This document shows positions 18,825 to 27,575 of a stretch of DNA of 52,799 bases, piece after piece (position 1 is the first letter of the stretch; each line of letters opens with the position of its first letter). The DNA is taken from positions 1 through 52,799 of the forward strand of contig DASRXL010000235.1 in NCBI GenBank assembly GCA_035654175.1. Reading direction: 5' to 3'. The notes under the pieces are model-generated. The model was not told the origin of the DNA, did not search any database, and saw nothing but the letters and a program-made list of their open reading frames with translations. This DNA comes from PNC22 sp035654175. Its GTDB lineage: Bacteria > Planctomycetota > Phycisphaerae > Phycisphaerales > UBA1924. The position numbers and the translations under genes were made by a program.

Positions 18825-21800
18825 TCAGGCCAACTGCATCCGGACTCTGATCGACTCTCCCGCGCGGACCGTGTGCGGGGCGACCAGGCTGATCTCCACC
18901 CTCGCCCCGGTCTGCGCCAGCTGATGCGTGATCTCCGGCCCGCCGGCCTCGACGACCGCGCCCACCGCCGTCGTCCCGGTCGGCACGGCGAAGGCCAGCG
19001 ACCGCACGGTCAGCTCCCCATACACGACGGAGATCTCCTGCGTCTGCTCCTTGTCGGCGCGGCGTTGGGCGATCCGCCCCCACGCGCTCGCCCCGGTAAA
19101 GACCGACCGGAAGTCCTCGGGAGTAAGGCGCGGCGCGAATCCGATGTGCGCGTCCGGCCCCCGGTGCTCGAACCCGCTCAGCCCGATCAGCACTCCCCAC
19201 GCCGCGAGCGCCCTGGCATAGTGGTCGCCGCACTCGATCTCGTTGAAGGGGTTCCGGCGCGAGGGGTGGTACCGCTCGTGCACCGCGCGGCAGATCGCCA
19301 GGCATTCGGTCAGCATGCCCTCCCACGCCATGTGCCCCGCGACCTGGTACTCGATCCCCGTCCACACCTCGTCGCGGTATCTGGTCGAGCGCGGGCCCAG
19401 GTGCTGCGACTTCGGCCACGTGCACGTGAAGAGCCCCGCCTCGCCGGGGTATGCGAACCAGCGCTCGGGCAGGTGCGCCTTGTTCTGCGGCTCGATGTCC
19501 GGCGCCCAGCAGTACTTCCAGATCGACTGCAGCGCGATTCGCACCGTTTCCGGCGGGTAGAGGTAGCCGAGCCCAACCTGGTGCGCCCATCCCTGGCCGA
19601 AGAGCTGGTCGGCCAGGCATCCGTCGCCGTACTGCCACTCCGGGTGTTGCGCAAGGTCCACCTGCTGGACGAAGTACTCACCGTTGAACAGGCGCGCGAC
19701 CGAGTTCTTCTTTCCGGCCTCGAAGACCTCGCGGCACCTGGTCGCGAACGCGTCGTCGCGCACGACGCGGGCCATCTCCTCGGCGGCGCGGAGCGCGCCG
19801 AGATAGAGCGAGCCGACCATCGTGTTTGCGCCGTAGTAGTCCTGGTCGTACGTCTGGTGCTGCCGGCCCTCGATGAGCCCGTCGCCGTCGCCGTCCTGGG
19901 CGATCAGGAACTCGACCGCCTTCTTGATCTGCGCCCAGTTCCGCTCCAGGAACCCGCCGTCCGGCGAGCACATGTGCTCGCGCAGCGCCTTGAGCGCGTA
20001 GCCGCCCTGCGAGTCGCCCGCCCAGGCGCCCCAGCCCTCGCCGCGGAAGCGGATCTCGCCGGTCTCGGGCACGAAGCCGACCCCCGGAGCGAAGTCCTGC
20101 CGCTCGCGCACGGAGCGCTCGAGCTCGGGGAACAGGCGCGCCATCGCGTGCGCGTAGTTCCAGACGTGCCCGCACGTGCCGTGGCAGCAGCCCACGCCCT
20201 CCCACGCCCAGAAGCGGCCGTCCCGCCACCACAGGCACGTGTTCGTGGCGAGGTTGCATGTGGTCGCGCCGATCCGATCGAGGAGCCAGCGGGGCAGCGT
20301 GGAGTCGTACGTCGCCTGGTGCCAGGCGCGGGTTGCGCCGGCGAGCCGGTCGAGGTGCTCGGCGATGTAGGTCGCGACCTCCGCCGCGCCCGCGAAGCGG
20401 GCGGCGTACCGCTGGCCGACGAGGTCCCGGGCCTCGGTCGAGCCGCGCTCGCGCGAGAGGTTCGGCATCCACCACGAGCAGATCAGCGTGATCGTGGTCT
20501 CCTCACCCGGCGCGAGATCGACGGAGCGTGCGGCGGCGAGGCAGTGCCTCTGATCGAGCGGGGCGGCGTGCGCCCCGGCCCCCGGGCTCTCGTCGAACGC
20601 GGCGAAGAGCGCGTCCACGCCCGCGTCCGGCGCGAGCCCGACCCGGGCCGCGAGCCCGCTCTCCCCGACGGCAGCGATGCACATGCGCCCGAAGTCCGGC
20701 TGCGCCTCCAGTGGGCCGTAGTCCGTCTCCATAGGCGTATCGCGGAACTCGATCTGATCGACGTTCACATGCCCCCACCCGCCGCTCTGGCGGTCGAGGA
20801 TCTCGATCTGCGCCTGCTTTCCGGCGAGATCGGCGACGTCCCAGTTGCAGATCTCGAGCCGCTCGCTGTTCTTCCCCGTGGCCGTGCGCACCGCCTGCCC
20901 GTCGACGAGCAGGTTGACGCAGGTCGCGCCCGCGTGATCGCCGCCGCCGATCAGGAACGCGACGAACGGCCGCTCGACGGTGAACGCCGGCGAGAGCAGG
21001 CGGCCCTGGAGCTGATCGTTCCCGCCCAGATACGAGTTGACGAGGCGCATGCCGCGGAAGGCGGACACGGCGTTCTGATTGGCGAGCGTGCCCGAGGCGG
21101 GGCCGGCGCCGAAGGCCTCGCCCTCCACCGTCCACCCGCCGTAGTTCTCGCCCTCGAAATCGGCGAACACAACCGGCTCGCGCGCGCCGAGCCCGGCGGG
21201 GTCCTCTGGGCGGGCGCGGGCGCCGCCCTCGGCGAGCGCGACGCCCGGTCCGCTCCGGGCCTGTGCGAAGCGCTCGCCCGTCCGCGTGAAGCCCCCGGCG
21301 CTGAAATGGCACGCGCCGTTCTCCAGCCAGCCGGCGAGCGTGACGCGGGCGGGCGAGTCCGAGCGGTTGCGCACCCGGTACTGCAGCACGGTCGCGGGCA
21401 GCCCCGAGTCCGGCGCGTCCAGCGGGATGAACGGGCTGAACGCCTCCAGGGACACCGCGACGGGGACCTCGGCGTCGCCCGCAAACTCGACGAAGCCGAT
21501 CGGGTATTCGCCGGCGAAGCGCACCGAAGGGAACCCGGCGCCCGAGAGCTCGCGCGTGAGCGTGCGTCCCCCGGTCTGGACGCGGATCGCGGCGCCCTGG
21601 CGCACGTCGGGCGCGGCGACGAACGCCCCGTCGGCGAACATCTCGGTCGCCTTGCGCCCGGGCTTGTAGTTCTGCGCGCCGTACCCCGAGTTGAAGCCCT
21701 TGTTGAAGATGTCCCAGTAGACCAGCCGGCCGTCTCCGGAGAGATAGACTTGCCCCGCGCAGATGCCGCCCACCGGCATCCCGATTGTCCCGAGATCGGC

Positions 21801-22043
21801 CCCGCCGTACCACGCCCGCTCGCCGCGCGAGAACAGGGCGGCGACCCACGCGGGGTCGAGCTTCTTGTCCGTCGGCACGAAGTGGTCGCTGAAATCCGCG
21901 TCGGTGAAGGGCCCGGCGATCGCGCGCCCCGCGGACACGCCGATCGCCGCCGCGCCGAGGCCCACCGCCTTGATGAACGACCGCCGGTCGACGCCCGCCG
22001 GCGCTCCGCCGCAGCCGGTCCCGCACCCGCATGCACCGCTCAT
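18825..22043 (-). CDS. Tat-exported GH116-type glycosidase (GBA2/DUF608) with inserted beta-sandwich
   Basis: This 1072-aa protein starts with a Cys/Gly-rich stretch and a twin-arginine signal (DRRSFIKAVGLGAAA, about residues 18-32). The N-terminal beta domain (GMPVGGICAGQVYLSGDGR) and the C-terminal alpha-barrel fit GH116, which cleaves beta-glucosides or glucosylceramides. Candidate catalytic regions are the FWAWEGVGCCHGTCGHVWNY segment near residue 615 and the acid/base Asp in HQTYDQDYYG near 731. Between about residues 285 and 455 sits an extra jelly-roll module (FADFEGENYGGWTVEGEAFG to WGHVNVDQIEFRD) of a type often found in GH32-like and planctomycete hydrolases. The ATG has GGAGGAGG upstream. 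A second catalytic-sounding name, bile acid beta-glucosidase, is possible but not supported by substrate evidence. Confidence 0.8.
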   Translation of the reverse strand: MSGACGCGTGCGGAPAGVDRRSFIKAVGLGAAAIGVSAGRAIAGPFTDADFSDHFVPTDKKLDPAWVAALFSRGERAWYGGADLGTIGMPVGGICAGQVYLSGDGRLVYWDIFNKGFNSGYGAQNYKPGRKATEMFADGAFVAAPDVRQGAAIRVQTGGRTLTRELSGAGFPSVRFAGEYPIGFVEFAGDAEVPVAVSLEAFSPFIPLDAPDSGLPATVLQYRVRNRSDSPARVTLAGWLENGACHFSAGGFTRTGERFAQARSGPGVALAEGGARARPEDPAGLGAREPVVFADFEGENYGGWTVEGEAFGAGPASGTLANQNAVSAFRGMRLVNSYLGGNDQLQGRLLSPAFTVERPFVAFLIGGGDHAGATCVNLLVDGQAVRTATGKNSERLEICNWDVADLAGKQAQIEILDRQSGGWGHVNVDQIEFRDTPMETDYGPLEAQPDFGRMCIAAVGESGLAARVGLAPDAGVDALFAAFDESPGAGAHAAPLDQRHCLAAARSVDLAPGEETTITLICSWWMPNLSRERGSTEARDLVGQRYAARFAGAAEVATYIAEHLDRLAGATRAWHQATYDSTLPRWLLDRIGATTCNLATNTCLWWRDGRFWAWEGVGCCHGTCGHVWNYAHAMARLFPELERSVRERQDFAPGVGFVPETGEIRFRGEGWGAWAGDSQGGYALKALREHMCSPDGGFLERNWAQIKKAVEFLIAQDGDGDGLIEGRQHQTYDQDYYGANTMVGSLYLGALRAAEEMARVVRDDAFATRCREVFEAGKKNSVARLFNGEYFVQQVDLAQHPEWQYGDGCLADQLFGQGWAHQVGLGYLYPPETVRIALQSIWKYCWAPDIEPQNKAHLPERWFAYPGEAGLFTCTWPKSQHLGPRSTRYRDEVWTGIEYQVAGHMAWEGMLTECLAICRAVHERYHPSRRNPFNEIECGDHYARALAAWGVLIGLSGFEHRGPDAHIGFAPRLTPEDFRSVFTGASAWGRIAQRRADKEQTQEISVVYGELTVRSLAFAVPTGTTAVGAVVEAGGPEITHQLAQTGARVEISLVAPHTVRAGESIRVRMQLA

Positions 22044-22183
22044 GCATCCTCCTCCGCGCCTGAACGCCGCGCTTTCGGCGCGTCGCCGTCCGATCGTCGA
22101 TCATCCGCCGCGGGGATGCTACCACCGCGGCCCGGGCAGGTCCGGGTCGTCGGATCCGCGCCGGGGGCGGTGCGGAAGGGTGA

Positions 22184-22205
22184 TAGACTCCTCCGCAGGA
22201 GACCT
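22184..22205 (+). promoter_or_regulatory. Promoter box and SD-sequestering hairpin before the WXG100 gene
   Basis: TAGACT (22184-22189) resembles the -10 boxes used elsewhere in the window. Overlapping it, CTCCT (22188-22192) can pair with AGGAG (22197-22201), which is also the only Shine-Dalgarno of the WXG100 gene. The stem is only 5 bp, so any effect on translation is speculative. Confidence 0.35.
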
Positions 22206-22207
22206 CC

Positions 22208-22480
22208 ATGGCCAAGGCCGTCGCCGATCCGGAAGAGCTGCGCCGCTTCGCCCAAATGCTCAAGGCATTCAACGCGAACATGGCGCAGGCCATGCAGCAG
22301 CTTCAGGGGAACGCGGTCTCCCTGGGCCAGACCTGGCGCGACCAGGAGCACGTGAAGTTCCAGCAGGAGTTCGAGCAGACGATGCGGCAGCTTCAGCGGT
22401 TCGTCGAGGCCAGCGAGGAGCAGGTGCCGCTGCTCCTGCGCAAGGCCGAGCGGCTCGAGGCGTACCTCCGCCAGCGGTGA
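22208..22480 (+). CDS. WXG100-family protein (type VII secretion substrate/partner type)
   Basis: This 90-aa all-helical protein has the size and layout of WXG100/EsxA-like proteins: helix, a central turn with W (SLGQTWRDQEHVKF, Trp near residue 43, W-x-D in place of W-x-G), then a second amphipathic helix (FEQTMRQLQRFVEASEEQ). In known type VII systems such proteins are secreted as helical-hairpin dimers and bind the EccC ATPase. It is the first gene of a four-gene run that ends in an FtsK/EccC-type ATPase, which strongly supports the call. No C-terminal YxxxD/E signal is visible. AGGAG lies 6 nt upstream of the ATG. Because of the degenerate motif the exact role (substrate or chaperone) is open. 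Confidence 0.8.
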   Translation: MAKAVADPEELRRFAQMLKAFNANMAQAMQQLQGNAVSLGQTWRDQEHVKFQQEFEQTMRQLQRFVEASEEQVPLLLRKAERLEAYLRQR

Positions 22481-22485
22481 GACCG

Positions 22486-23019
22486 ATGACCGAACGCGCG
22501 AACGTCGGATCCGTCGAGGCCCTGCGGGCATTCAAGCCCGCCGTCATCAAGTTCGCGGAGCTCACGCAGGCCGCGCTCTCCACCTCCGAGAGCTCCGCGA
22601 CCCGGGCCCTCGACTGGGTCGTGCGCGAGCGTCGTCCCCAGCTCCAGCGCGAGATCCGCCGTCTCCAGGAGGAGATGACCCGCTCGCGCACGCGCATGAT
22701 CTCGCGGATGGACCCGATGCAGGACAACCCCTCCCCGAAGGTGGATGACCGCCTCGACTTCGAGGCCGCCAAGCGCCGGCTGCGCGACGCGGAGGCGAAG
22801 CTCGAGCAGACACGCGTCTGGGCCCGCCAGCTCGAGCGGGCGATCGAGGAGTACCGCGGCGCCGTGTCCCAGCTTGGGTGGTTCGTCCGGGGGGAGCTCG
22901 GCCGGGCCGTGGGCGCCCTCGACCAGATGGGCGACGCGCTCGAATCCTATATGCAGTTGGGCGAGGGGCGTCGTGCAACCCCTGAGCCGCCCGCGGCGAA
23001 TCCGGGAGGGGCGCCGTGA
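22486..23019 (+). CDS. Helical protein of the WXG100/FtsK locus
   Basis: This 177-aa protein has no recognised family. It is predicted helical throughout, with a charged coiled-coil part (REIRRLQEEMTRSRTRM and AAKRRLRDAEAKLEQTR) between about residues 50 and 125, a short hydrophobic patch (AVSQLGWFVRGELG), and a Pro-rich tail. There is no signal peptide or membrane segment. It starts 5 bp after the WXG100 stop and its own stop overlaps the next gene's GTG by 4 bp, so all are co-transcribed and translationally coupled. It could be a cytosolic adaptor or chaperone for the two WXG-like proteins, or a longer secreted partner. This is inference from position only. Confidence 0.75.
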   Translation: MTERANVGSVEALRAFKPAVIKFAELTQAALSTSESSATRALDWVVRERRPQLQREIRRLQEEMTRSRTRMISRMDPMQDNPSPKVDDRLDFEAAKRRLRDAEAKLEQTRVWARQLERAIEEYRGAVSQLGWFVRGELGRAVGALDQMGDALESYMQLGEGRRATPEPPAANPGGAP

Positions 23020-23228
23020 GCCTCTCCGCGGGACGGGGGCTGCTGCTCGATGCTCAGAAGCAGCTCCTCCTGGAGTGGTCCCGCCTGCGGGAATCCTGGA
23101 CCGACCAGAACGCCGACGCCTTCGAGAAGCGGTACATCGACCCGGTCGACGGCCAGGTCCGGCGCGCCACCGAGGCCATGGAGCGTCTCGCGGAGATTGC
23201 CGCGGCGGCTCGGCGCGCGTGCGAGTAG
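23016..23228 (+). CDS. Second, shorter WXG-like protein
   Basis: This 70-aa protein has a short first helix (LLLDAQKQLLLEWSRLRE), the turn SWTDQNADAFEKRYI, and a second helix to the C-terminus. The W-T-D-Q-N-A-x-x-F pattern parallels W-R-D-Q-E-H-x-x-F in the 90-aa neighbour, so the two are likely related and may form a pair as EsxA/EsxB do. It starts at a GTG that overlaps the stop of the previous gene (GTGA). It is shorter than the usual 95-100 residues of the family because the first helix is reduced. The function is inferred from the locus. Confidence 0.7.
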   Translation: MSLSAGRGLLLDAQKQLLLEWSRLRESWTDQNADAFEKRYIDPVDGQVRRATEAMERLAEIAAAARRACE

Positions 23229-23240
23229 CCTGTACGTCCG

Positions 23241-26200
23241 ATGAGCCGCATGGTGCAGACGCACGCCAAGCCCCTCCCGGCCCCGAGCCTCTACGAGCGC
23301 GAGCTGGTGGTTTTGGCCGCGCTGCGGGCGCGCCTGGCCGAGCAGGCCGGCCGGTCGGGAGAGGCCGTCGCCGGGCGCGATCGGGCGGTCGCCGAGGCGG
23401 ACGCGGCCGTCGCCCGCGCCCGCGAGCATGCCGAGCGCGACCTGCAGCGCCGGCTCTCCCGGGCCGAGGCCGAGCTGGGCCAGACCATCGCGCACATCGA
23501 GACGCAGCGCGATGAGAAGCTGAGGGCGTCCAAGGCGGCGGCGGACATCAAGCAGTCGGCGCAGGCCGAGCACCACGAGCGCGTCGTCGAGAGGGCCGAG
23601 AGGGAGAGCAAAGAATCGATCTGGCTGGCCGAGACCGTCTACGAGAGCGCCCGCCCGCGCCCCGGCCAGGAGTTCGACGCCCTCTGCAAGCGCCTGGACG
23701 CGGAGCTCAGGGAGCTCGCCGAGGCTGCGAACTCGGTCGAGAAGCTCTGGCCTTCCGGCGCCAGACGGGACGCGCCCGGGCAGCCAGAACCTGATGCCGC
23801 GGGCGCCGAGCGCTACCCCGAACTGCTCGCCGGGGTGCTCGAACAGGCCCGGACGCTGGAACGGATGAGGCTCGCGGCGTTCTTCCGTTCGGGGCTGCCG
23901 TGGCTGCTCGGGCCGTTGCTCGTCGCGGGGGCGGCGGTCGGCGCCGGCTTGGCGACCGGGTGGCGTGGGTGGGAGGTCCCCGCGGCGGTGGCGGGCGGCA
24001 CGACGGCGATCCTGCTCGCGCTGCTCTTGCCGCTCCGCGCGCTGGCGCGGCGGAGCTTCCTGGACGGCCTGGCGTCGTTCCGCGCCCGGGCCGGGGCGGC
24101 CCGGGTCGCGGCGGGCGCGGTGCGAGCGCGGGGGCAGCAGGCTCGCGACGAGGCCGCGGCGGCGCTGGCCGGCCAGTGTCGCGCGGAGGTGGAGCGCGCC
24201 CGTGCGGCCGTGAACGCCGCCAAGCGCACCGCCGACGCCGAGCACGCGCAGCGCGTCACCGCGCTGGCGCAGGCGGGGGCGGCGGAGCAGCATGAGATCG
24301 AGTCGCGGAGCGCGGCCGACCGGCGCGGCGCCGAATCCCGGGCGGCCGAGTACATCGCGCAGGCCCGGCGCACGCACGCCGCGGAGATCGCGGCCGCCGA
24401 GGAGGCGCACCGGCTCGCCTTGGCCGAGGCCCGCGCCGCGTGCGAGGCGGTGCTCGGGGAGCTGCGCCGGGCGTGGATCAGGGAAGCCGGGGAGCTGCGC
24501 GAGGAGATCCAGCGCATCCGCGAGGCCGCGGCGGCGATGTGCCCGACCTGGGAGCAGAGGCTCGGCGGCGGATGGTCCTCGCGGGAACACGCCCCGTTTG
24601 CGACCCGTCTCGGCTCAGTGCGGGCGTCCGTCTCGATGCTCGGCCCCGCCGACCGCATCGAGCCCTCGCTGCGCGAGCTCCTGCCCGAGAGCATCGACCT
24701 GCCGCTCGCGCTGGACGTCGCCGCGCGCGGCTCGCTGCTCGTCGAGACGCGCGACGGCGGCCGGGACGAGGCGATCCGGCTGGTGCAGACCGTGCTTCTG
24801 CGCCTGCTCGCCTCCGCCCCGCCGGGCCGGGCCAAGCTCACCATCTTCGACCCGGTCGGGCGCGGACGGTCGTTCGCCGGTCTGATGCGCCTGGCGGACT
24901 TCGACGAGAGCCTCGTCGGCTCGCGGATCTGGACCGAGAGCCGCCACATGGAGCAGCGGCTCACGGACATCACCGAGCACATCGAGAACGTCATCCAGAA
25001 ATACCTGCGCGACGACTACGCCACGATCGACGAGTACAACCGCGTCGCGGGGGAGATTGCCGAGCCCTACCGCTACCTCGTTGTCGCCGACTTCCCCGTG
25101 AACTTCACGGAGGACGCCGCCGCCCGCCTCGCGTCGATCATCGACGCCGGCGCGCGGTGCGGCGTGTTCGTCGTCATGCTGGTGGATCCGGCGGCGAAGC
25201 TCCCGCCCGGCGTGGACCTGCGCGAGCTCCGGGCTCGGGCCGTCGTGGTCGAGGCCCGAAAGGAGGGCGGGTTCCGCGTCGCCGACCCGGCCATGCGCGA
25301 CCTCACCTTCGAGCCGGATCCCCCGCCGACGGAGACCCAGGCGCTCGAGCTGCTCGGGCGCGTGGGCGAGCAGGCGGTCGCGGCGGGGCGCGTCGAGGTG
25401 AGCTACGCCGTCGTCGAGCCCCGCGAGGGCCAGCTCTGGACGCGCTCCTGCGCAGAGGAGCTGCGCGTCCCGATCGGGCGCGCGGGCGCGACCAAGGCGC
25501 AGGAGCTCCGTCTCGGGCGCGGCACCAGCCAGCACGTGCTCGTCGCCGGCAAGACCGGCTCGGGCAAGTCCACGCTGCTGCACGTGCTCGCGACCAGCGC
25601 CATGCTCTGGCACGCCCCCAGCGAGGTCGAGTTCTACCTCGTCGATTTCAAGAAGGGCGTCGAGTTCAAGCCGTACGCGTCCGGCGACCTGCCCCACGTC
25701 CGGGCCGTCGCGATCGAGTCCGACCGCGAGTTCGGCCTGAGCGTCCTCCAGAAGCTCGATGTCGAGCTGCGCCGGCGCGGCGATCTCTTCCGCGAGCGCG
25801 GCGTGCAGTCGCTCTCACAATTCCGCGAGCGGTTCCCCGACGAATCCATGCCCCGCTCGATCCTCATGATCGACGAGTTCCAGGAGTTCTTCGTCGAGGA
25901 CGACCGCATCGCCCAGGACGCCTCGCTGCTGCTCGACCGCCTCGTGCGCCAGGGGCGAGCGTTCGGCATTCACGTGCTCCTCGCCAGCCAGACGCTCAGC
26001 GGCGCGTACACCCTCGCGCGCAGCACCGTTGGGCAGATGGCGGTCCGCATCGCCCTCAAGTGCTCTGAGACCGACAGCTACCTGATCCTCAGCGAGGACA
26101 ACGGCGCCGCGCGCCTGCTCTCGCGCCCCGGCGAGGCCATCTACAACGATGCCAACGGCCTGGTGGAGGGCAACAACCCCTTCCAGGTCGCGTGGCTGGA

Positions 26201-27152
26201 CGACGACGAGCGCCAGGGGGTGCTCGACCGCGTCGCGACGCTCGCGCGCCGCCACCGGCTCCGCTTCGAGGAGCCCGTCTTCTTCGAGGGAAACGCCGCG
26301 GCGGACCTCTCGCGGAACCGGCAGCTCCGGCGCGCCGGAGCGGAGCGCGCCCGGCCGATCGCCCCGGTCGCCTGGCTCGGCGAGCCCGTCTCGATCAAGG
26401 AGCCGACCGGCGCGGTCCTCCGCCGGCGCGGCGGCGCGAACGTTCTGATCGTCGGCCAGCGCTCGGAGACCGCCGGCGCGATCCTCGCCTCGGCCGTGCT
26501 CTCTCTCGCGGCGCAGCATGAGTTCGACGGCCCGCGAGCCGCGACCTTCCTGGTCGTGGACGGCACGCCGGAGGATGACCCGTTCTCGGGCCGCCTCGGC
26601 GCGGCGCTCGCGCCGCTCCCTCACCAGGTCCGGGCGATCTCCTGGCGCGACGCCCCCGCCGGCGTGGCCGAGGCCCATGCGGCCATGGCCGAGCGCGAGG
26701 GCGCGAACCGCACCGACGGCCCGGCGATCTACCTGGTGCTGCACGGCCTGCACTGGCTCCGCTCGCTGCGCCGGAGGGACGATGACATCTCGTTCTCCTT
26801 CGACCGCGAGGAGAAGGGGCCGGCGCCCGACCAGCAGCTCAAGCAGCTCCTGGTCGACGGCCCCCGGCTCGGCGTGTTCGTGCTCGCCTGGTGCGACACA
26901 GTCGGGAGCCTGACGCGGGCGCTCGACCGGTCGTCGATCGCCGAGTTCGGCAACCGCGTGCTCATGCAGATGTCCGCCAACGACAGCAGCATGCTCATCG
27001 AGTCCACCTCCGCCGCGCGACTCGGCCTCCACCGCGCGATCTTCTTCGACGAGGAGCGGGGCGCCGAAGAGAAGTTCCGGCCGTACGGCCTGCCCGACGT
27101 CGGGTTCGTGCGCGAGCTCGCCGGCGAGATGCGCCCCGGCACGCCTGGGTGA
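23241..27152 (+). CDS. Membrane-anchored FtsK/SpoIIIE (EccC-type) secretion ATPase
   Basis: This 1303-aa protein is read as the motor of a type VII-like system. Order: a coiled coil (about 20-150), two adjacent membrane helices (about 218-270, WLLGPLLVAGAAVGAGLA and a second one), a second long coiled coil (about 280-430), a degenerate ATPase-like domain without Walker A (about 480-690), and one canonical FtsK/SpoIIIE domain. That domain has Walker A GKTGSGKST near 770, YLVDFKKGVEFKPY, and Walker B ILMIDEFQEFF near 876. A final degenerate domain has GQRSETAG at the Walker A site near 1067. One active plus two inactive ATPase domains recalls EccC. DNA translocases of the FtsK type usually have only one motor plus a gamma domain, which is absent here. 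The start codon lacks a Shine-Dalgarno; a TAGCCT box ends 9 nt upstream. Confidence 0.85.
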   Translation: MSRMVQTHAKPLPAPSLYERELVVLAALRARLAEQAGRSGEAVAGRDRAVAEADAAVARAREHAERDLQRRLSRAEAELGQTIAHIETQRDEKLRASKAAADIKQSAQAEHHERVVERAERESKESIWLAETVYESARPRPGQEFDALCKRLDAELRELAEAANSVEKLWPSGARRDAPGQPEPDAAGAERYPELLAGVLEQARTLERMRLAAFFRSGLPWLLGPLLVAGAAVGAGLATGWRGWEVPAAVAGGTTAILLALLLPLRALARRSFLDGLASFRARAGAARVAAGAVRARGQQARDEAAAALAGQCRAEVERARAAVNAAKRTADAEHAQRVTALAQAGAAEQHEIESRSAADRRGAESRAAEYIAQARRTHAAEIAAAEEAHRLALAEARAACEAVLGELRRAWIREAGELREEIQRIREAAAAMCPTWEQRLGGGWSSREHAPFATRLGSVRASVSMLGPADRIEPSLRELLPESIDLPLALDVAARGSLLVETRDGGRDEAIRLVQTVLLRLLASAPPGRAKLTIFDPVGRGRSFAGLMRLADFDESLVGSRIWTESRHMEQRLTDITEHIENVIQKYLRDDYATIDEYNRVAGEIAEPYRYLVVADFPVNFTEDAAARLASIIDAGARCGVFVVMLVDPAAKLPPGVDLRELRARAVVVEARKEGGFRVADPAMRDLTFEPDPPPTETQALELLGRVGEQAVAAGRVEVSYAVVEPREGQLWTRSCAEELRVPIGRAGATKAQELRLGRGTSQHVLVAGKTGSGKSTLLHVLATSAMLWHAPSEVEFYLVDFKKGVEFKPYASGDLPHVRAVAIESDREFGLSVLQKLDVELRRRGDLFRERGVQSLSQFRERFPDESMPRSILMIDEFQEFFVEDDRIAQDASLLLDRLVRQGRAFGIHVLLASQTLSGAYTLARSTVGQMAVRIALKCSETDSYLILSEDNGAARLLSRPGEAIYNDANGLVEGNNPFQVAWLDDDERQGVLDRVATLARRHRLRFEEPVFFEGNAAADLSRNRQLRRAGAERARPIAPVAWLGEPVSIKEPTGAVLRRRGGANVLIVGQRSETAGAILASAVLSLAAQHEFDGPRAATFLVVDGTPEDDPFSGRLGAALAPLPHQVRAISWRDAPAGVAEAHAAMAEREGANRTDGPAIYLVLHGLHWLRSLRRRDDDISFSFDREEKGPAPDQQLKQLLVDGPRLGVFVLAWCDTVGSLTRALDRSSIAEFGNRVLMQMSANDSSMLIESTSAARLGLHRAIFFDEERGAEEKFRPYGLPDVGFVRELAGEMRPGTPG

Positions 27153-27175
27153 GCCCTCGCGCGCCGGCTCTTTGC

Positions 27176-27460
27176 CTATTTCAACATCCTGGAGACCATC
27201 CACACCCCCGCGCCGTGGGCGAGCCCCGCGAGCGGCGGCGCGAGCCGGAAGAGCCACCGCCGGGTCTTGTGCCTCATCAGGCGCATCGCGGTCGCCCCGC
27301 CGACGAACCCGCCCAGCCAGACCAGGCCCAGGAGCGTCCGCTCCCGCACCCGCCGGGCCCCCGCCGCCGCGGCGCGTTTATCCCATGCATACACGCCGAA
27401 CGCGAAGGCGTTGAGGCCGGCGTACCAAGCTCCGAGAACGAGCCACGTCCAGTTCGTCAC
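27176..27460 (-). CDS. DUF1294 small membrane protein
   Basis: This 94-aa protein matches the DUF1294 pattern: N-AFxFGVYAWDKRAA, then RRVRERTLLGLVWLGGFVGG, then MRLMRHKTRRWLFR, with three hydrophobic segments. The biochemical role of the family is unknown; it occurs widely as a single small inner-membrane protein. The GTG at 27460 gives the normal family length; the frame remains open upstream but without conserved residues. TACAAC ends 6 nt before the GTG. The gene lies on the opposite strand between the ATPase gene and a zinc-ribbon protein gene, so it is not part of either transcript. Confidence 0.75.
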   Translation of the reverse strand: MTNWTWLVLGAWYAGLNAFAFGVYAWDKRAAAAGARRVRERTLLGLVWLGGFVGGATAMRLMRHKTRRWLFRLAPPLAGLAHGAGVWMVSRMLK

Positions 27461-27575
27461 GGCCGAGTTGTACCGCGCCCGGCGAGGTGCGGCCCACGGG
27501 GCTTGTCCGGCCCGGGCCGCGCAGGTATTCTGGCGGCTCGTTCCGGGACGGCGAAACTCGATCAGGGGGCCCGTG

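Noticed and set aside
23241..27152. Chromosome translocase FtsK
   Set aside because: There is no FtsK gamma DNA-binding domain or four-helix N-terminus; the WXG neighbours and the extra degenerate ATPase-like domains fit an EccC-type secretion ATPase better.
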